This document shows, piece by piece, positions 34,501-41,187 of a stretch of DNA of 64,000 nt. The stretch comes from Undaria pinnatifida (lineage: Eukaryota > Sar > Phaeophyceae > Laminariales > Alariaceae): positions 957,001 through 1,021,000 of the forward strand of contig JABAKD010000025.1 in the NCBI GenBank assembly GCA_012845835.1, in the 5' to 3' direction. How positions within the stretch are numbered: the stretch's first letter is position 1; the number at the start of each line of letters is the position of its first letter. Made by a program: the position numbers and the translations under genes. The notes under the pieces were generated by a model. The model saw only the letters and a list, made by a program, of their open reading frames with translations, searched no databases and was not told the origin of the DNA.

Positions 34501-35892
34501 TTCGATATTAGTTCCGTTCGTTCACCTAACATGTTCCGATCTTGGTCCGCTTTTGTATAAGGTATACCCAATTGGTATTCCGGTTCTCTACTTCTTGGTT
34601 CTCTGGAAAAAACGGGAGTTGCTCAACCCTCGAATATACTCCAGGGGCACGTCCGAGAGCGATGACGACAGTGAAAACTCCACGGGGGCTGGGTTTGATA
34701 CCCCTTCTGCTATCTTGCTGACTGCATCAAATGGCCAGACCAAGGCGTACTGGTCCCCCCAGGAGTTGAAAGAGTTGGACGATAGAGTCAAGGCGCGGAC
34801 GGGGCATCCAGAGCTTGTCCCTTTCATATTTCTGTGGAGAGATTTTGGTGAGGATTGGAATGGTACCGAGGTCAGCATGTGTCTGCTCTGCTTTGTTTGC
34901 GCTAGGTCGGTGTGTAAGTTGACGTTTTTCAAAATGATTGGAAAAAATATATGGTGTGCTTCGGTTTGGTTTTGACGTCTAGGCACTCAAACCCTGGACT
35001 GAAAACGCCCCTATAGCCATTGCTGGTGCAGCCTCTCTTGTCGAGTACCCAGAGACCTCGCCTGGGTGTACGTCTAGACCTGTCACATTCAATACTGTCG
35101 TTTGTTTCGTACTCAGGTCCAAACATGTACTACTACGAGGTGGTGGAATGCGGCCGGAGGATACTGTTGACAGAAGTTCTCATTTTTATCGCGCCGCAGA
35201 GCGCGAAACAAGCGGCCATGGCGTGCATCTTCTCCTTTATCAGTCTGCTGGCGTTCGAGCTTCTTCGTCCCCATGTAGACCGGACGGACTCTTGGCTCTA
35301 CCGCCTGGTAAGTCTTGGACATGTTTGCGCTCAAGTTCTAAACACCTCGATAGAGCGCGGGGTGGAAGTGCTTTCGTCTCCCGCGATACCTGTCTTTTTA
35401 AAGATGTTTAATTAGCTCTGTTTCTCGCAGATAGATACTGACGATTACCTGGTATGTTGCTTGACGATACTCTGCATGACATTGGGCCGCGCATAACGTA
35501 TGGCTTCTCAATGAGTCGTGCGGTCGTGTTCATTCTATATAACTCAACAGAAACCCTGCAGATGTACACTCCGCAGTGGCTAATGCATTGGGCACCACCG
35601 ACTTAACACGGAAGATCAGCATTACTTAATTTTCTAAATTATTACGCGTCTCCTGCGCTCGCGGCCTGGATTGCTTTGTTCTCGTCGACAGGGCTGCGTG
35701 ATGATTTTCATGAGCTATTTCTTGGCCCTGCTGATCAAGATGGACGCCGCGGGAGAGGAAAACAGAGCCGCGCTCGGAGGCTTCCTGGTCGCCGTCAACA
35801 TTTTCCTACTTTTTGCAGTCCTCTGCACCACGTGGTTTGCCATGCGGCGTTGGAGGGACGACTTCCACGACGAAGGCGATATCACTATCTAA
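15484..35892 (+). CDS. Gene A: beta-helix (Pmp-repeat) ectodomain, Cys-rich stalk and multi-pass membrane protein; spliced, ten exons
   Basis: Proposed exons: 15484-16542, 29038-29200, 29745-29899, 30682-30839, 31149-32455, 32737-33728, 34201-34353, 34562-34847, 35117-35307, 35692-35892. All introns are GT-AG, phases agree, and the sum is 4665 nt, or 1554 residues. A signal peptide (about 1-39) leads into a beta-helix with repeated FxxN and GGA[VI] motifs to about residue 700. An EGF-like cluster (CGAGACVNSNLGVLCEC, near 715-735) follows, then a second Cys-rich region ending in GYCEDGYKGPYCAVCAEGYG (near 950). A first membrane helix (about 970-1000), a hydrophilic loop and several further helices follow. 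The membrane part has YLRADYSLSC, VYPIGIPVLY and YYYEVVECGRRILLT, words I associate with TRP/7TM-like C-termini of stramenopile surface proteins (memory, not searched). A surface receptor or channel is inferred; the ligand is unknown. Gene B is its convergent paralogue. Least certain is the join of exon 1 to exon 2 over 12.5 kb. Confidence 0.75.
17603..18001 (-). CDS. Hypothetical open frame nested antisense in intron 1
   Basis: 132 codons beginning MGGGEAASTGPAPSATEAAA and rich in Ala, Glu, Arg and Gln. I recognise no domain. It lies downstream of another minus-strand frame (18108-18467) and could belong to one spliced gene with it. Base composition is biased by CAG/CTG words, so it may be fortuitous. 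Confidence 0.22.
   Translation of the reverse strand: MGGGEAASTGPAPSATEAAAIKELLLLDGDEAQTRCQHNEQERLHLQENGGVFSDTTNFNCHSSNDGVDEIMRPKVRCALETEEEARKVRQRPLGLTRENGLVGRQSGRRYVGQCQGRAKRGQAGKFYVCAA
18108..18467 (-). CDS. Hypothetical open frame nested antisense in intron 1, with upstream TATA-like box
   Basis: 119 open codons with no recognised domain. The first true ATG in this frame is internal (MSGPRDSGVS). A TATATAAG box lies on the same strand at 18510-18517, about 45 bp before the frame opens, a plausible core-promoter distance. The C-terminal half (MAEELKQVNIEVAVQL onward) could form a helix. Coding status is uncertain. Confidence 0.25.
   Translation of the reverse strand: MRCRAFSHSCALIGFGLSKGRCVGLTAMSGPRDSGVSDKCISDPGGSGICEQYMEAMAEELKQVNIEVAVQLTLIERGEKGNIDRGNCRGEAEFIMPATKHRFELRRREIGAQACFVMH
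18510..18517 (-). promoter_or_regulatory. TATA-like box for the nested minus-strand frame
   Basis: TATATAAG on the minus strand, about 45 bp upstream of the frame at 18108-18467. The match alone is weak evidence. Confidence 0.25.
19426..19497. repeat. Short tandem repeat of CATACATTGTCA-type words
   Basis: About seven degenerate 10-12 bp units containing CATACA(C/T)TGTC or CATATATTGCC follow each other directly. Confidence 0.75.
20985..21500 (+). repeat. Dispersed repeat family R1, copy 1
   Basis: Matches 57553-58080 over about 500 bp in the same orientation. Shared words, in order: CACACGCGCATAG, GGGCGGCAGGA, GTGCTCTGTGCA, TTGCATATAAACCT-like, GATGTTGCGGAAACC, AAGGCTTGCCA, GTGCGAG. No terminal repeats or flanking duplications are obvious. 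A short frame (EKxGLHxNLT...VAET...LAxRDxxHG) is kept in both copies. Confidence 0.85.
21700..21850. repeat. Head-to-head pair of tRNA-like sequences, pair 1
   Basis: A minus-strand unit with A box GAGCTCGGTGGGTAG (about 21700-21775) faces a plus-strand unit with A box TAGCTCAGTAGGTAG (from about 21778). The plus-strand unit has a weak B box. They share the centre motif GTCAAGTGACTTCG. Confidence 0.55.
22012..22140. repeat. Head-to-head pair of tRNA-like sequences, pair 2
   Basis: The minus-strand unit (about 22012-22085) has a textbook A box, TAGCTCAGCGGGTAG, and B box, GGTTCGAATCC, with a T-arm stem GTGGG/CCCAT. Its acceptor ends do not pair, so it is not a working tRNA gene. The plus-strand unit starts ACTTCGTAGCTCAGTTGG at about 22090 and is incomplete. 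The pair meets at CACGTG (22085-22090). Confidence 0.6.
22665..23960. repeat. Two diverged direct copies of a ~240-bp repeat
   Basis: Copy 1 (about 22665-22905) and copy 2 (about 23667-23905) share CAACCCCCTGTTGCT, GGTGC(A/G)TGGAGA, CAGTAGTG, GCCGATCGAACCGC and GAGAGAGGTGCCCACTGC in order. A further shared block, CCACGCGTC...GAA(T/C)GCTGTTGCC, follows at about 23031 and 23937. The offset is about 1.0 kb. Confidence 0.8.
23299..23460 (+). other. Possible unannotated exon
   Basis: After an acceptor-like TTTTTGTCCGTACACAG, 53 open codons follow, with regular cysteines (HCTATCDG, STCGHDLLF). It does not resemble the beta-helix coils of gene A, and no donor is evident before its stop. It could be a relic. 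Confidence 0.15.
25398..25470 (-). pseudogene. Relic encoding a WLKPGD-type peptide
   Basis: The minus strand reads ...PYDWLKPGDENRALVLL. The same DNA and peptide pattern (C-[DE]-W-L-K-x-[GD]) occurs at about 62880-62940 on the minus strand and about 48784-48830 on the plus strand. Three diverged copies suggest fragments of one mobile-element protein whose family I cannot name. Confidence 0.4.
25565..26800. repeat. Two diverged direct copies of a ~250-bp repeat
   Basis: Copy 1 (about 25565-25815) and copy 2 (about 26540-26795) share CTGCAGGTCGA(C/G)CAAGTAA, CATGATGACAA, ACGGGAGGCGC and the AAGGCCGTACCA-like end. The copies are about 0.98 kb apart. Confidence 0.75.
27794..27931 (+). repeat. 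69-bp tandem repeat within a small open frame
   Basis: Two units starting at 27794 and 27863 each encode [EG]SG[DY]RSS[NS]FLEKL[RG]EL in the same frame, since 69 is a multiple of three. The surrounding frame (27737-27973, 78 codons) has no known domain. Confidence 0.7.
29038..29200 (+). CDS. Gene A exon 2: beta-helix coils
   Basis: Acceptor GATGGACAG, donor GTGAGA, 163 nt, identical in length to gene B exon 48115-48277. Reads VFGWDSTGSIHFNEVNC through YGGCFYG to NKALSGGCI, two beta-helix turns. Confidence 0.85.
29745..29899 (+). CDS. Gene A exon 3: beta-helix coils
   Basis: Acceptor CCCGGACAG, donor GTAAGG, 155 nt, the same length as gene B exon 47427-47581. Contains VSITGGEY, GGFLFAEGG and FQGNVAGSKGGA and ends in phase 0 directly after GGA. 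Confidence 0.85.
30682..30839 (+). CDS. Gene A exon 4: beta-helix coils
   Basis: Acceptor CCGACAAAG, donor GTGAGC, 158 nt (155 in gene B, same phase). Starts IYCDGG, which completes GGAIY with exon 3, then LIEGGVFSQNEAQSSGGVIA and FTGGTFANNTA. Confidence 0.85.
31149..32455 (+). CDS. Gene A exon 5: last beta-helix coils, EGF-like cluster, first part of Cys-rich stalk
   Basis: Acceptor TTGTCTCAG, donor GTGAGT, 1307 nt. Opens with FGGFIFAEEE and several coils, including ESPQAAAIYLTNV. It then has CDNSNACGAGACVNSNLGVLC, which looks like an EGF-type cysteine pattern. A beta-sandwich-like stretch (SPDTVSYELEVSS) precedes the cysteine-rich CKQCAAIEGDEGVDCTSPGA and KGYWRSSNQSLVVHECL. Gene B has the same order at 45068-46353. 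Confidence 0.9.
32737..33728 (+). CDS. Gene A exon 6: end of Cys-rich stalk and first membrane helices
   Basis: Acceptor TTTTTTCAG, donor GTGCGC, 992 nt. CAVCAEGYGRSLGNTCHYC closes the extracellular stalk. ARLLILACTVFAVLTLLLL begins the first helix. A charged loop of about 150 residues follows, then a conserved PLNKLKIVVGVWQIL, INVFNFDLGYILSASC and a helix before TYRMAKKRAGIGSAGEAEK. The gene B counterpart (43622-44709) has a loop about 32 residues longer. Confidence 0.9.
34201..34353 (+). CDS. Gene A exon 7: membrane domain
   Basis: Acceptor CAACTTGTAG, donor GTGAGT, 153 nt, same length as in gene B. Reads VFTSASSALLKTFACDE, then YLRADYSLSCDTGLH and a helix ending GLMIL. Two conserved cysteines may lie in an extracellular loop. 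Confidence 0.88.
34562..34847 (+). CDS. Gene A exon 8: membrane helix and charged loop
   Basis: Acceptor TTGTATAAG, donor GTGAGG, 286 nt, same length as in gene B. VYPIGIPVLYFLVLWKKRELL is followed by an acidic Ser-rich loop and ends FLWRDFG across the next junction. Confidence 0.88.
35117..35307 (+). CDS. Gene A exon 9: conserved membrane core
   Basis: Acceptor TCGTACTCAG, donor GTAAGT, 191 nt, same length as in gene B. Encodes PNMYYYEVVECGRRILLTE, two hydrophobic stretches and DSWLYRL. This is the best-conserved part between A and B. Confidence 0.9.
35431..35451 (+). other. Candidate 21-nt microexon in gene A intron 9
   Basis: TTTCTCGCAG precedes and GTATGTTG follows a 21-nt in-frame block encoding IDTDDYL. 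Gene B has a like-placed 21-nt block (41282-41302) before the same GTATGTTG donor, but its peptide (YPLWTLP) is unlike. Skipping it keeps frame, so it may be a cassette or simply chance. Confidence 0.25.
35692..35892 (+). CDS. Gene A exon 10: last membrane helices and short C-terminus
   Basis: Acceptor TCGTCGACAG, 201 nt including the stop. GCVMIFMSYFLALLIKMD and FLVAVNIFLLFAVL form the last hydrophobic segments. The tail is only about 14 residues (WRDDFHDEGDITI), against about 140 in gene B. Confidence 0.9.
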   Translation, partial: GCVMIFMSYFLALLIKMDAAGEENRAALGGFLVAVNIFLLFAVLCTTWFAMRRWRDDFHDEGDITI

Positions 35893-36247
35893 ATTTATCT
35901 ATTTGCGCGGCCAAGCACGTTTTTGTCGACTCCGTCCGGCGTAAGGGTAAACCTTATGGCGAATTAAGGTTGGTGCGCTCTTCTGTTGGACCAGATTCCC
36001 TGAAGTTCAGTCCCATCATACTCTTGGAGTAGTGAAAGCTTGTCTCTTCGACCTAAACGGGGTACCATGAGAGGTTTCGCTACGCGTGCGTTCTCTTACC
36101 AGGTGAACAGGTTAGTGAGTGTACACATTAACCGTGCGCAAGTGGGCACCTGGACACGATCAATCATGGCCATCCTACAACTCGTTCTAGATTCCATCGG
36201 TCCCGAGACGGCAGTTTTCGGGTTCGCGTTTCGTTCAAAACGGGCCC
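35893..36247. other. 3' flank of gene A
   Basis: Presumably holds the 3' UTR. No second gene or clear poly(A) signal is seen. Confidence 0.4.
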
Positions 36248-36480
36248 GGGTTACGATTGAGGTGTACCATTTTTTTTGGCTATTTTGTTTAGTGAATGAC
36301 GGGGCAAAGTGGTCTGAACTATTAATGTCTTATTTATTTTGCATGATTGCCGTCGTGTATTTAGGTGGTGGCATGTTTTATCCGGTAGTGCAGTACTACG
36401 TTTCTCCGAAACTAGGTTTTGGGAGAGGTCTTACCGGTATGAATTGAGGAACCCAAGAAAAAAGGGGTGCATCTCTACCT
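36248..36480. mobile_element. Diverged third copy of the GCGTGCTACGAT miniature element
   Basis: The left end resembles the family TIR (TTACGATTGAGGTG), and the right end keeps TTTATCCGGTAG, GGGAGAGGTCTTA and AAAGGGGTGCATCTCTACC, matching the right halves of the copies at 42701-42948 and 53201-53928. The ends are too worn to define exactly. Confidence 0.45.
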
Positions 36481-36600
36481 CTACCGAAGATATTACATTG
36501 CAGAGTCGGTGGTGCATTTCTGTACTAGGTTCACGGTAAGTTATATATTATAAAAAATGAAAATACACTCCATCTGTGAGATCGAAGATTTCGTCGAAAT

Positions 36601-37010
36601 TCATCTTTGCAAGCTGTGTGTGATGCTCCGATCGCGCGTATCACGAGTTGTGTGTCCTCATTAAGGATATAGGTCGGCGACTCCCCTTACAACTACAGTG
36701 TAGCTATCAGGGCCAACAAGGTGATTTTATTCAGTCTGTGCGCGGAAACTATAAAAATCGTTTCGGAGGGAGACAAAATCTGACAGCTGTGAAGGGAAAT
36801 GTATCATTTTATCAAGTGAATCTTGTAAGGCGAACAACCGGTGAGGGGGGGCGGCGGAGTTTTGAAGGACGTGGGGGCCTGGTTTTGATCAAAAGCGAGC
36901 GGGGTTGGAGGGGGGGGGGGGGGGCGGACGGGCGGGCAATTTGTGCATGTAAGCTATAAATCCTCTCATGGGGATGAATCTGACGGTTTTGGAAAAAAAA
37001 AAAGGTTATA
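36601..37010 (+). repeat. Dispersed repeat family R2, copy 1, with a long G run
   Basis: Matches 50941-51330: TCATCTTTGCA(A/G)GCTGTGTG, CTCCGATCGCGCGTA, GGATATAGGTCGGCGACTCC, then CAGTCTGT, TATCAAGTG and CTATAAATCCTCT. A run of 15 G (36910-36924) lies inside at the place where copy 2 also has a G run. Confidence 0.85.
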
Positions 37011-39326
37011 TATATGGAAAGCAATGCTCGCACAGGGCGATATTTCGTCTTGTTTCTTGGTATCGGATGAAAAGGTCCCGTTGTGCGTGGGGAGGCCCCG
37101 AGATCAGGCAAGGCAATGCCGACTGAACCAAGACCGGTATGGCGAGAACGACCCTTGCGTGTTGCACGACAAGGAAAGGGTCTAGGTAAGCACCTTATAG
37201 ATCGAGGTTGGACGCGATAATTTGCTGCTGACAACGTCCACCACAATGGCAAGGGGGTTAGACCGCGAGCCGAAGCAGTTCTAACGATCGTGAAATCTCG
37301 TGGATGCCGCGAGATGTGAACTACACGTGAAGCGAGGTATCCCTGGAAGCAGGAGGAAACAGAATGGAGGCCGCGTTTGCAACAGCACAGACAGTATTTC
37401 GGGGAAAATTGTTGAGGACAGACCCTGCGGTATCGTTCGGTTTTGACGGTAAAGTGAAGCTGAACCGGCGTTGCTTCTACGGCCCGACTAAACTAGACCA
37501 TGGTGAATCTGGTCGTCTCTTTCAGAGTTTCGCGGTTGTTTTATTTGCCTCTTATGTTTTGTATCCGTGTTTTACGTAGTCGTCTCTCGTGCACCAAACC
37601 TGCCGCCCTCGAGCATGTACGAGCATCACGATTGTTGTTTTATGCGCTCTCGCTTGTTCCCCGTTATGTACGTATCGTTGTTACCTACGTGTGTATGGGG
37701 TTTTGCTGTATTTGTTCTTCTTTAGATCCTCCTTTGGTCTCGTTTTGATTTGTTTATTAGTGTACCGTACGTTGACATTACTTTTGTGTTGTGTTCATGT
37801 ACCATAGTCTACGTCTACAGGGTTCGAACGTCTGCGGCATGAAGGATCAATGCAGTGACGACACTAACTATAGGCAGGAAATTGCGGGGCACGAAGATAT
37901 ACCGGGTATTCGCTGTAGTCAAAACACGCTTTAATGGGAAGGCAGCACATAGAGTTGAAAACTTTTTTCAACACACCTAAATTTGCTTGTGCTTCCAGCG
38001 AAGAACATATTTATTCACGGAGTATCCGGACGGACCTCACCGATCTGGGGTCGGTGTAACACACCTGAACCCGTTATTTTACATTTTTGTGGGGTGTCCG
38101 AGGGACAGGTGTACATCGTAATTTGTCGTGGTTTCCCCCACGCTGACGAGGAGGGCATTGCGCAAACAGGTAGCTTCGAGGACCTGTGGGTATATTGTTG
38201 TCCATACACTATGCTATTGATTCACGCTGCTGGCCAACGAACGAGGGGCGACTACGTTAACAACCTCGCTCTTGCCATCAGCAACTGGGCTGCTCCCGGC
38301 TTTGCGCATCAGGAGCAAACGCTGATTGCTGCCAGGGAATTCCAACCCAACCAGATGATATTGGGTGGAAGTTGGAGGAAACACTATTTGTAAACGTTCG
38401 TGAACACCTCGTGTGTTTCAGCTTCCGTCCATTGCGTCGCACATCTCAACCTCCAGTTGGCGTTGCGGGTGATCTTTTGCGTATTGATAGACCCATGATA
38501 ATGAGGCTCCCGGAGGCGAGCAGGCTGCCGCGGTGGCTTAGCGCTGTCGATTACTCCCCGCTCCGAAGCACAAAAACAAATACATCACTTGAGACCTTGT
38601 CAAAAAACCTGTATGGCACGCGGGAGCACGTAATATAGAGACTACTGTATGTAGGTTCAAGCTTCCTGCGGTGAAAACGACGGTAGTAAGAAAAGTCGTA
38701 CAAAACAAATGGATTCTATACGCGTGAAGTAGGCCCATTTCGAACATCTACGGGTCTCGCTACGATGCACATCGTGCCGTACGGGCTGTCGACCTTCTGA
38801 CATAACACTCGGACGGGCTGCACGATTAAATTGACACCGAATTGTCTCAGTGAATCAGAACATGTTGGAGGCAACAATACCATGAAACATTCAACACACT
38901 GTATAAGCACTATTATAGCGTAGTCTATGCTTACCTCTGCCTGTATAAACTCGAAGACTTTATGGAATGTAAAACGGCATGCGTGATGTGCATACCGGTG
39001 TATCTGCTTCACTATATGCACCTCACTCCAATGTTGTGATGCATATACCCTGCCATACATATATATCGCATCCCGAAACCCTCCCTGTACTAAAATCAAT
39101 CGCTACGACAATAGATCATACGCCACAATTCTAGCCAAGGAGTTTTCTAAAAGCTATATCCGCCTACATCAACTGAAACCCACAGTGGAAAAACAAACAG
39201 AGCTGGTCGCGTGTGCATGCTACTACACTGAAGCCCAATGTGCAAAACATGCGGACTACAGCACAAAATATGGAACCGAACTGCAGCAAAGAGTATCCGG
39301 GACACGCCCACATGCATGAGATCAGT
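37011..39326. other. Unassigned spacer
   Basis: A 136-codon plus-strand frame (37983-38393) and several shorter frames are present. None has a domain or neighbouring splice pattern that I can support. No further structured repeat was seen. Confidence 0.4.
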
Positions 39327-39655
39327 GTGCGAGAGCATCCTCACTGAATGTTTCAAGCATGAACTACTGCAGGTAAATTAAAAAGCAACACCCTCCTGCA
39401 GCGTGGCAACGCCAATTTGGGTCCAGTCGTTGGCCACACTATGTGCCGTATACCCATGTAACTGGAACAATACAAGCACGTAGAACAGGTGCGTGCGAGA
39501 GCATCCTCACTGAATGTTTCAAGCATGAACTACTGCAGGTAAATTAAAAAGCAACACCCTCCTGCAGCGTGGCAACGCCAATTTGGGTCCAGTCGTTGGC
39601 CACACTATGTGCCGTATACCCATGTAACTGGAACAATACAAGCACGTAGAACAGG
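39327..39655. repeat. Perfect 163-bp tandem duplication
   Basis: 39327-39489 and 39493-39655 are identical as far as I can read, from GTGCGAGAGCATCC to GCACGTAGAACAGG, separated by three bases. Such identity means a very recent event or an assembly artefact. Confidence 0.93.
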
Positions 39656-40602
39656 CAAGCTCACGCCCCACTGAATACCGTACCCAATCGCGGCAATAAA
39701 AGGTCCCTACGCCCTTGCGCGCTAGTGTAAAACACCTATTAAGAACAGGGCATCTACCGTTCCAAAATGCTTCCGCGGGTGACAGTCGTCGCCGCAAATT
39801 ACGGCTGTCGGGGACGTGTCCAACAGTGCAACTGCGGTGCCTACGCGTAATACGTTTGGCGTGTACTGAAAACATGTAAATGGTGCGCTTTCCACTAAAA
39901 GAGCCAAACCAACTGTTCGCGCAACAACCGACTGGGGTAGGGAAAATAACATAAACCCTGATAGCAATCCCAAAGCTTGCTCCCGGGCACACAACAAACA
40001 ACGCAGGAAAAGCAATCCTTGCGTCCTAGCGAAATAGTAGTGTCATTAGTACAACAACTTATATTATTAAATATACAGCTCCGTATTTGAAGAGCCCAGT
40101 GAAGCAGAAGCATCCCGGCCACCAAGTAACGCCTCAACCGTGGCACCCACCCATAACAAGCCAGGCACATGTTTCGAGCTGAACATTTATGACGCTGGTA
40201 TAGACGATTTACGTCACGCCGACCCAAGGTTTGGTGTGACATCCGCCGGAGGAACCCCAATCCGCCGGCCAACGTAACACTGGTAGTAGCTACGCACAAA
40301 TGGTCCCATTTCGTTGCTGCTAGAAGGACAAGTGTTTGTGCCTTCCGAAAGCAGAATGCCGGCCTTACGAATACTGTCTGTCGGCAAAATCGCATGTCTG
40401 TCACCTCCGTATCTGTCCAAAGCCACTATATTAGTGAATTCCGCACCCTTCGTACATAATACAAACTGAAATGTAGAATGCCATTTACTTTCGGTGACAG
40501 CAAGTGAATCCAAAACTAGAAACGCTAATTTTGCCATCCGTACGGGAACCTCGCACACAAATGGCAACATTAACACACTATTGTCACGAAAATGGCATTG
40601 CC
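39656..40602. other. Spacer downstream of gene B
   Basis: Contains overlapping minus-strand frames of 97-169 codons in three different frames (39519-40645). They lack recognised domains and shift frame repeatedly, so I do not call a gene. Part is probably the 3' UTR of gene B. Confidence 0.4.
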
Positions 40603-41187
40603 TCAGAGCATGGTGGCAGACAAAAGTTGTGAGGGAGGCGAACACATATTGGGGGCGTTGCGTTTGTTTCGCAACCTCTCCACGTCGGCAATGCTAATGC
40701 CACCACCCCACGGCCAAGTTTGCCCGGCACCCCAACTGTAAGCCAAACCTGTTTGGCAAATCTCGTGGCGATCGTTCGAATCTGTTGAATTACGTAAACC
40801 TACACCTGGGTCAGCCGGCAGGTGGCGATCGTTCGAAGACGTTGAACTGTGCAACATCACGCCGTGGCCGGCGGGCAAAGCTTCAAGCCTGGCAGCGGAC
40901 GCTGTAGACGACACCACAGTGCTTTTAGTGCGGTAAAACTGGGCGCTCCTGGTGGCACGTTGCTCGACCGTTAGCATGGCCCTGGATAGGGCGAAGGAAT
41001 TGTTGTCCTCGCGAAAATCGTCGACCGACTGCTGCACCGCGAACCAGGAGGTCAAAATAACGGCGAGGACTAGCAGGACGTTGACGGCGACCAAGAGGGT
41101 TCCAAAAACCTCACGGTTTTCCTCCTCCCCGGCGTCCACTTTGATCAGGAGTGCCAGGAAATTGCTCAAGAAGATGACAACGCAGCC
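40603..41187 (-). CDS. Gene B last exon: final membrane helices and long C-terminal tail
   Basis: Acceptor TTCAACAG, 585 nt with stop. GCVVIFLSNFLALLIKVD and LLVAVNVLLVLAVI match gene A exon 10. The tail after WFAVQQSVDDF has no counterpart in A and includes two copies of a 19-residue unit (LPAxxGVxLxxSTxSNDRH) from a 57-bp DNA repeat at about 40765-40878. Confidence 0.88.
   Translation of the reverse strand, partial: GCVVIFLSNFLALLIKVDAGEEENREVFGTLLVAVNVLLVLAVILTSWFAVQQSVDDFREDNNSFALSRAMLTVEQRATRSAQFYRTKSTVVSSTASAARLEALPAGHGVMLHSSTSSNDRHLPADPGVGLRNSTDSNDRHEICQTGLAYSWGAGQTWPWGGGISIADVERLRNKRNAPNMCSPPSQLLSATML

Noticed and set aside
39519-40645. Minus-strand gene downstream of gene B
   Set aside because: Open stretches sit in three frames and one overlaps the gene B stop; no domain and no clear splice pattern. 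Left as unassigned spacer.
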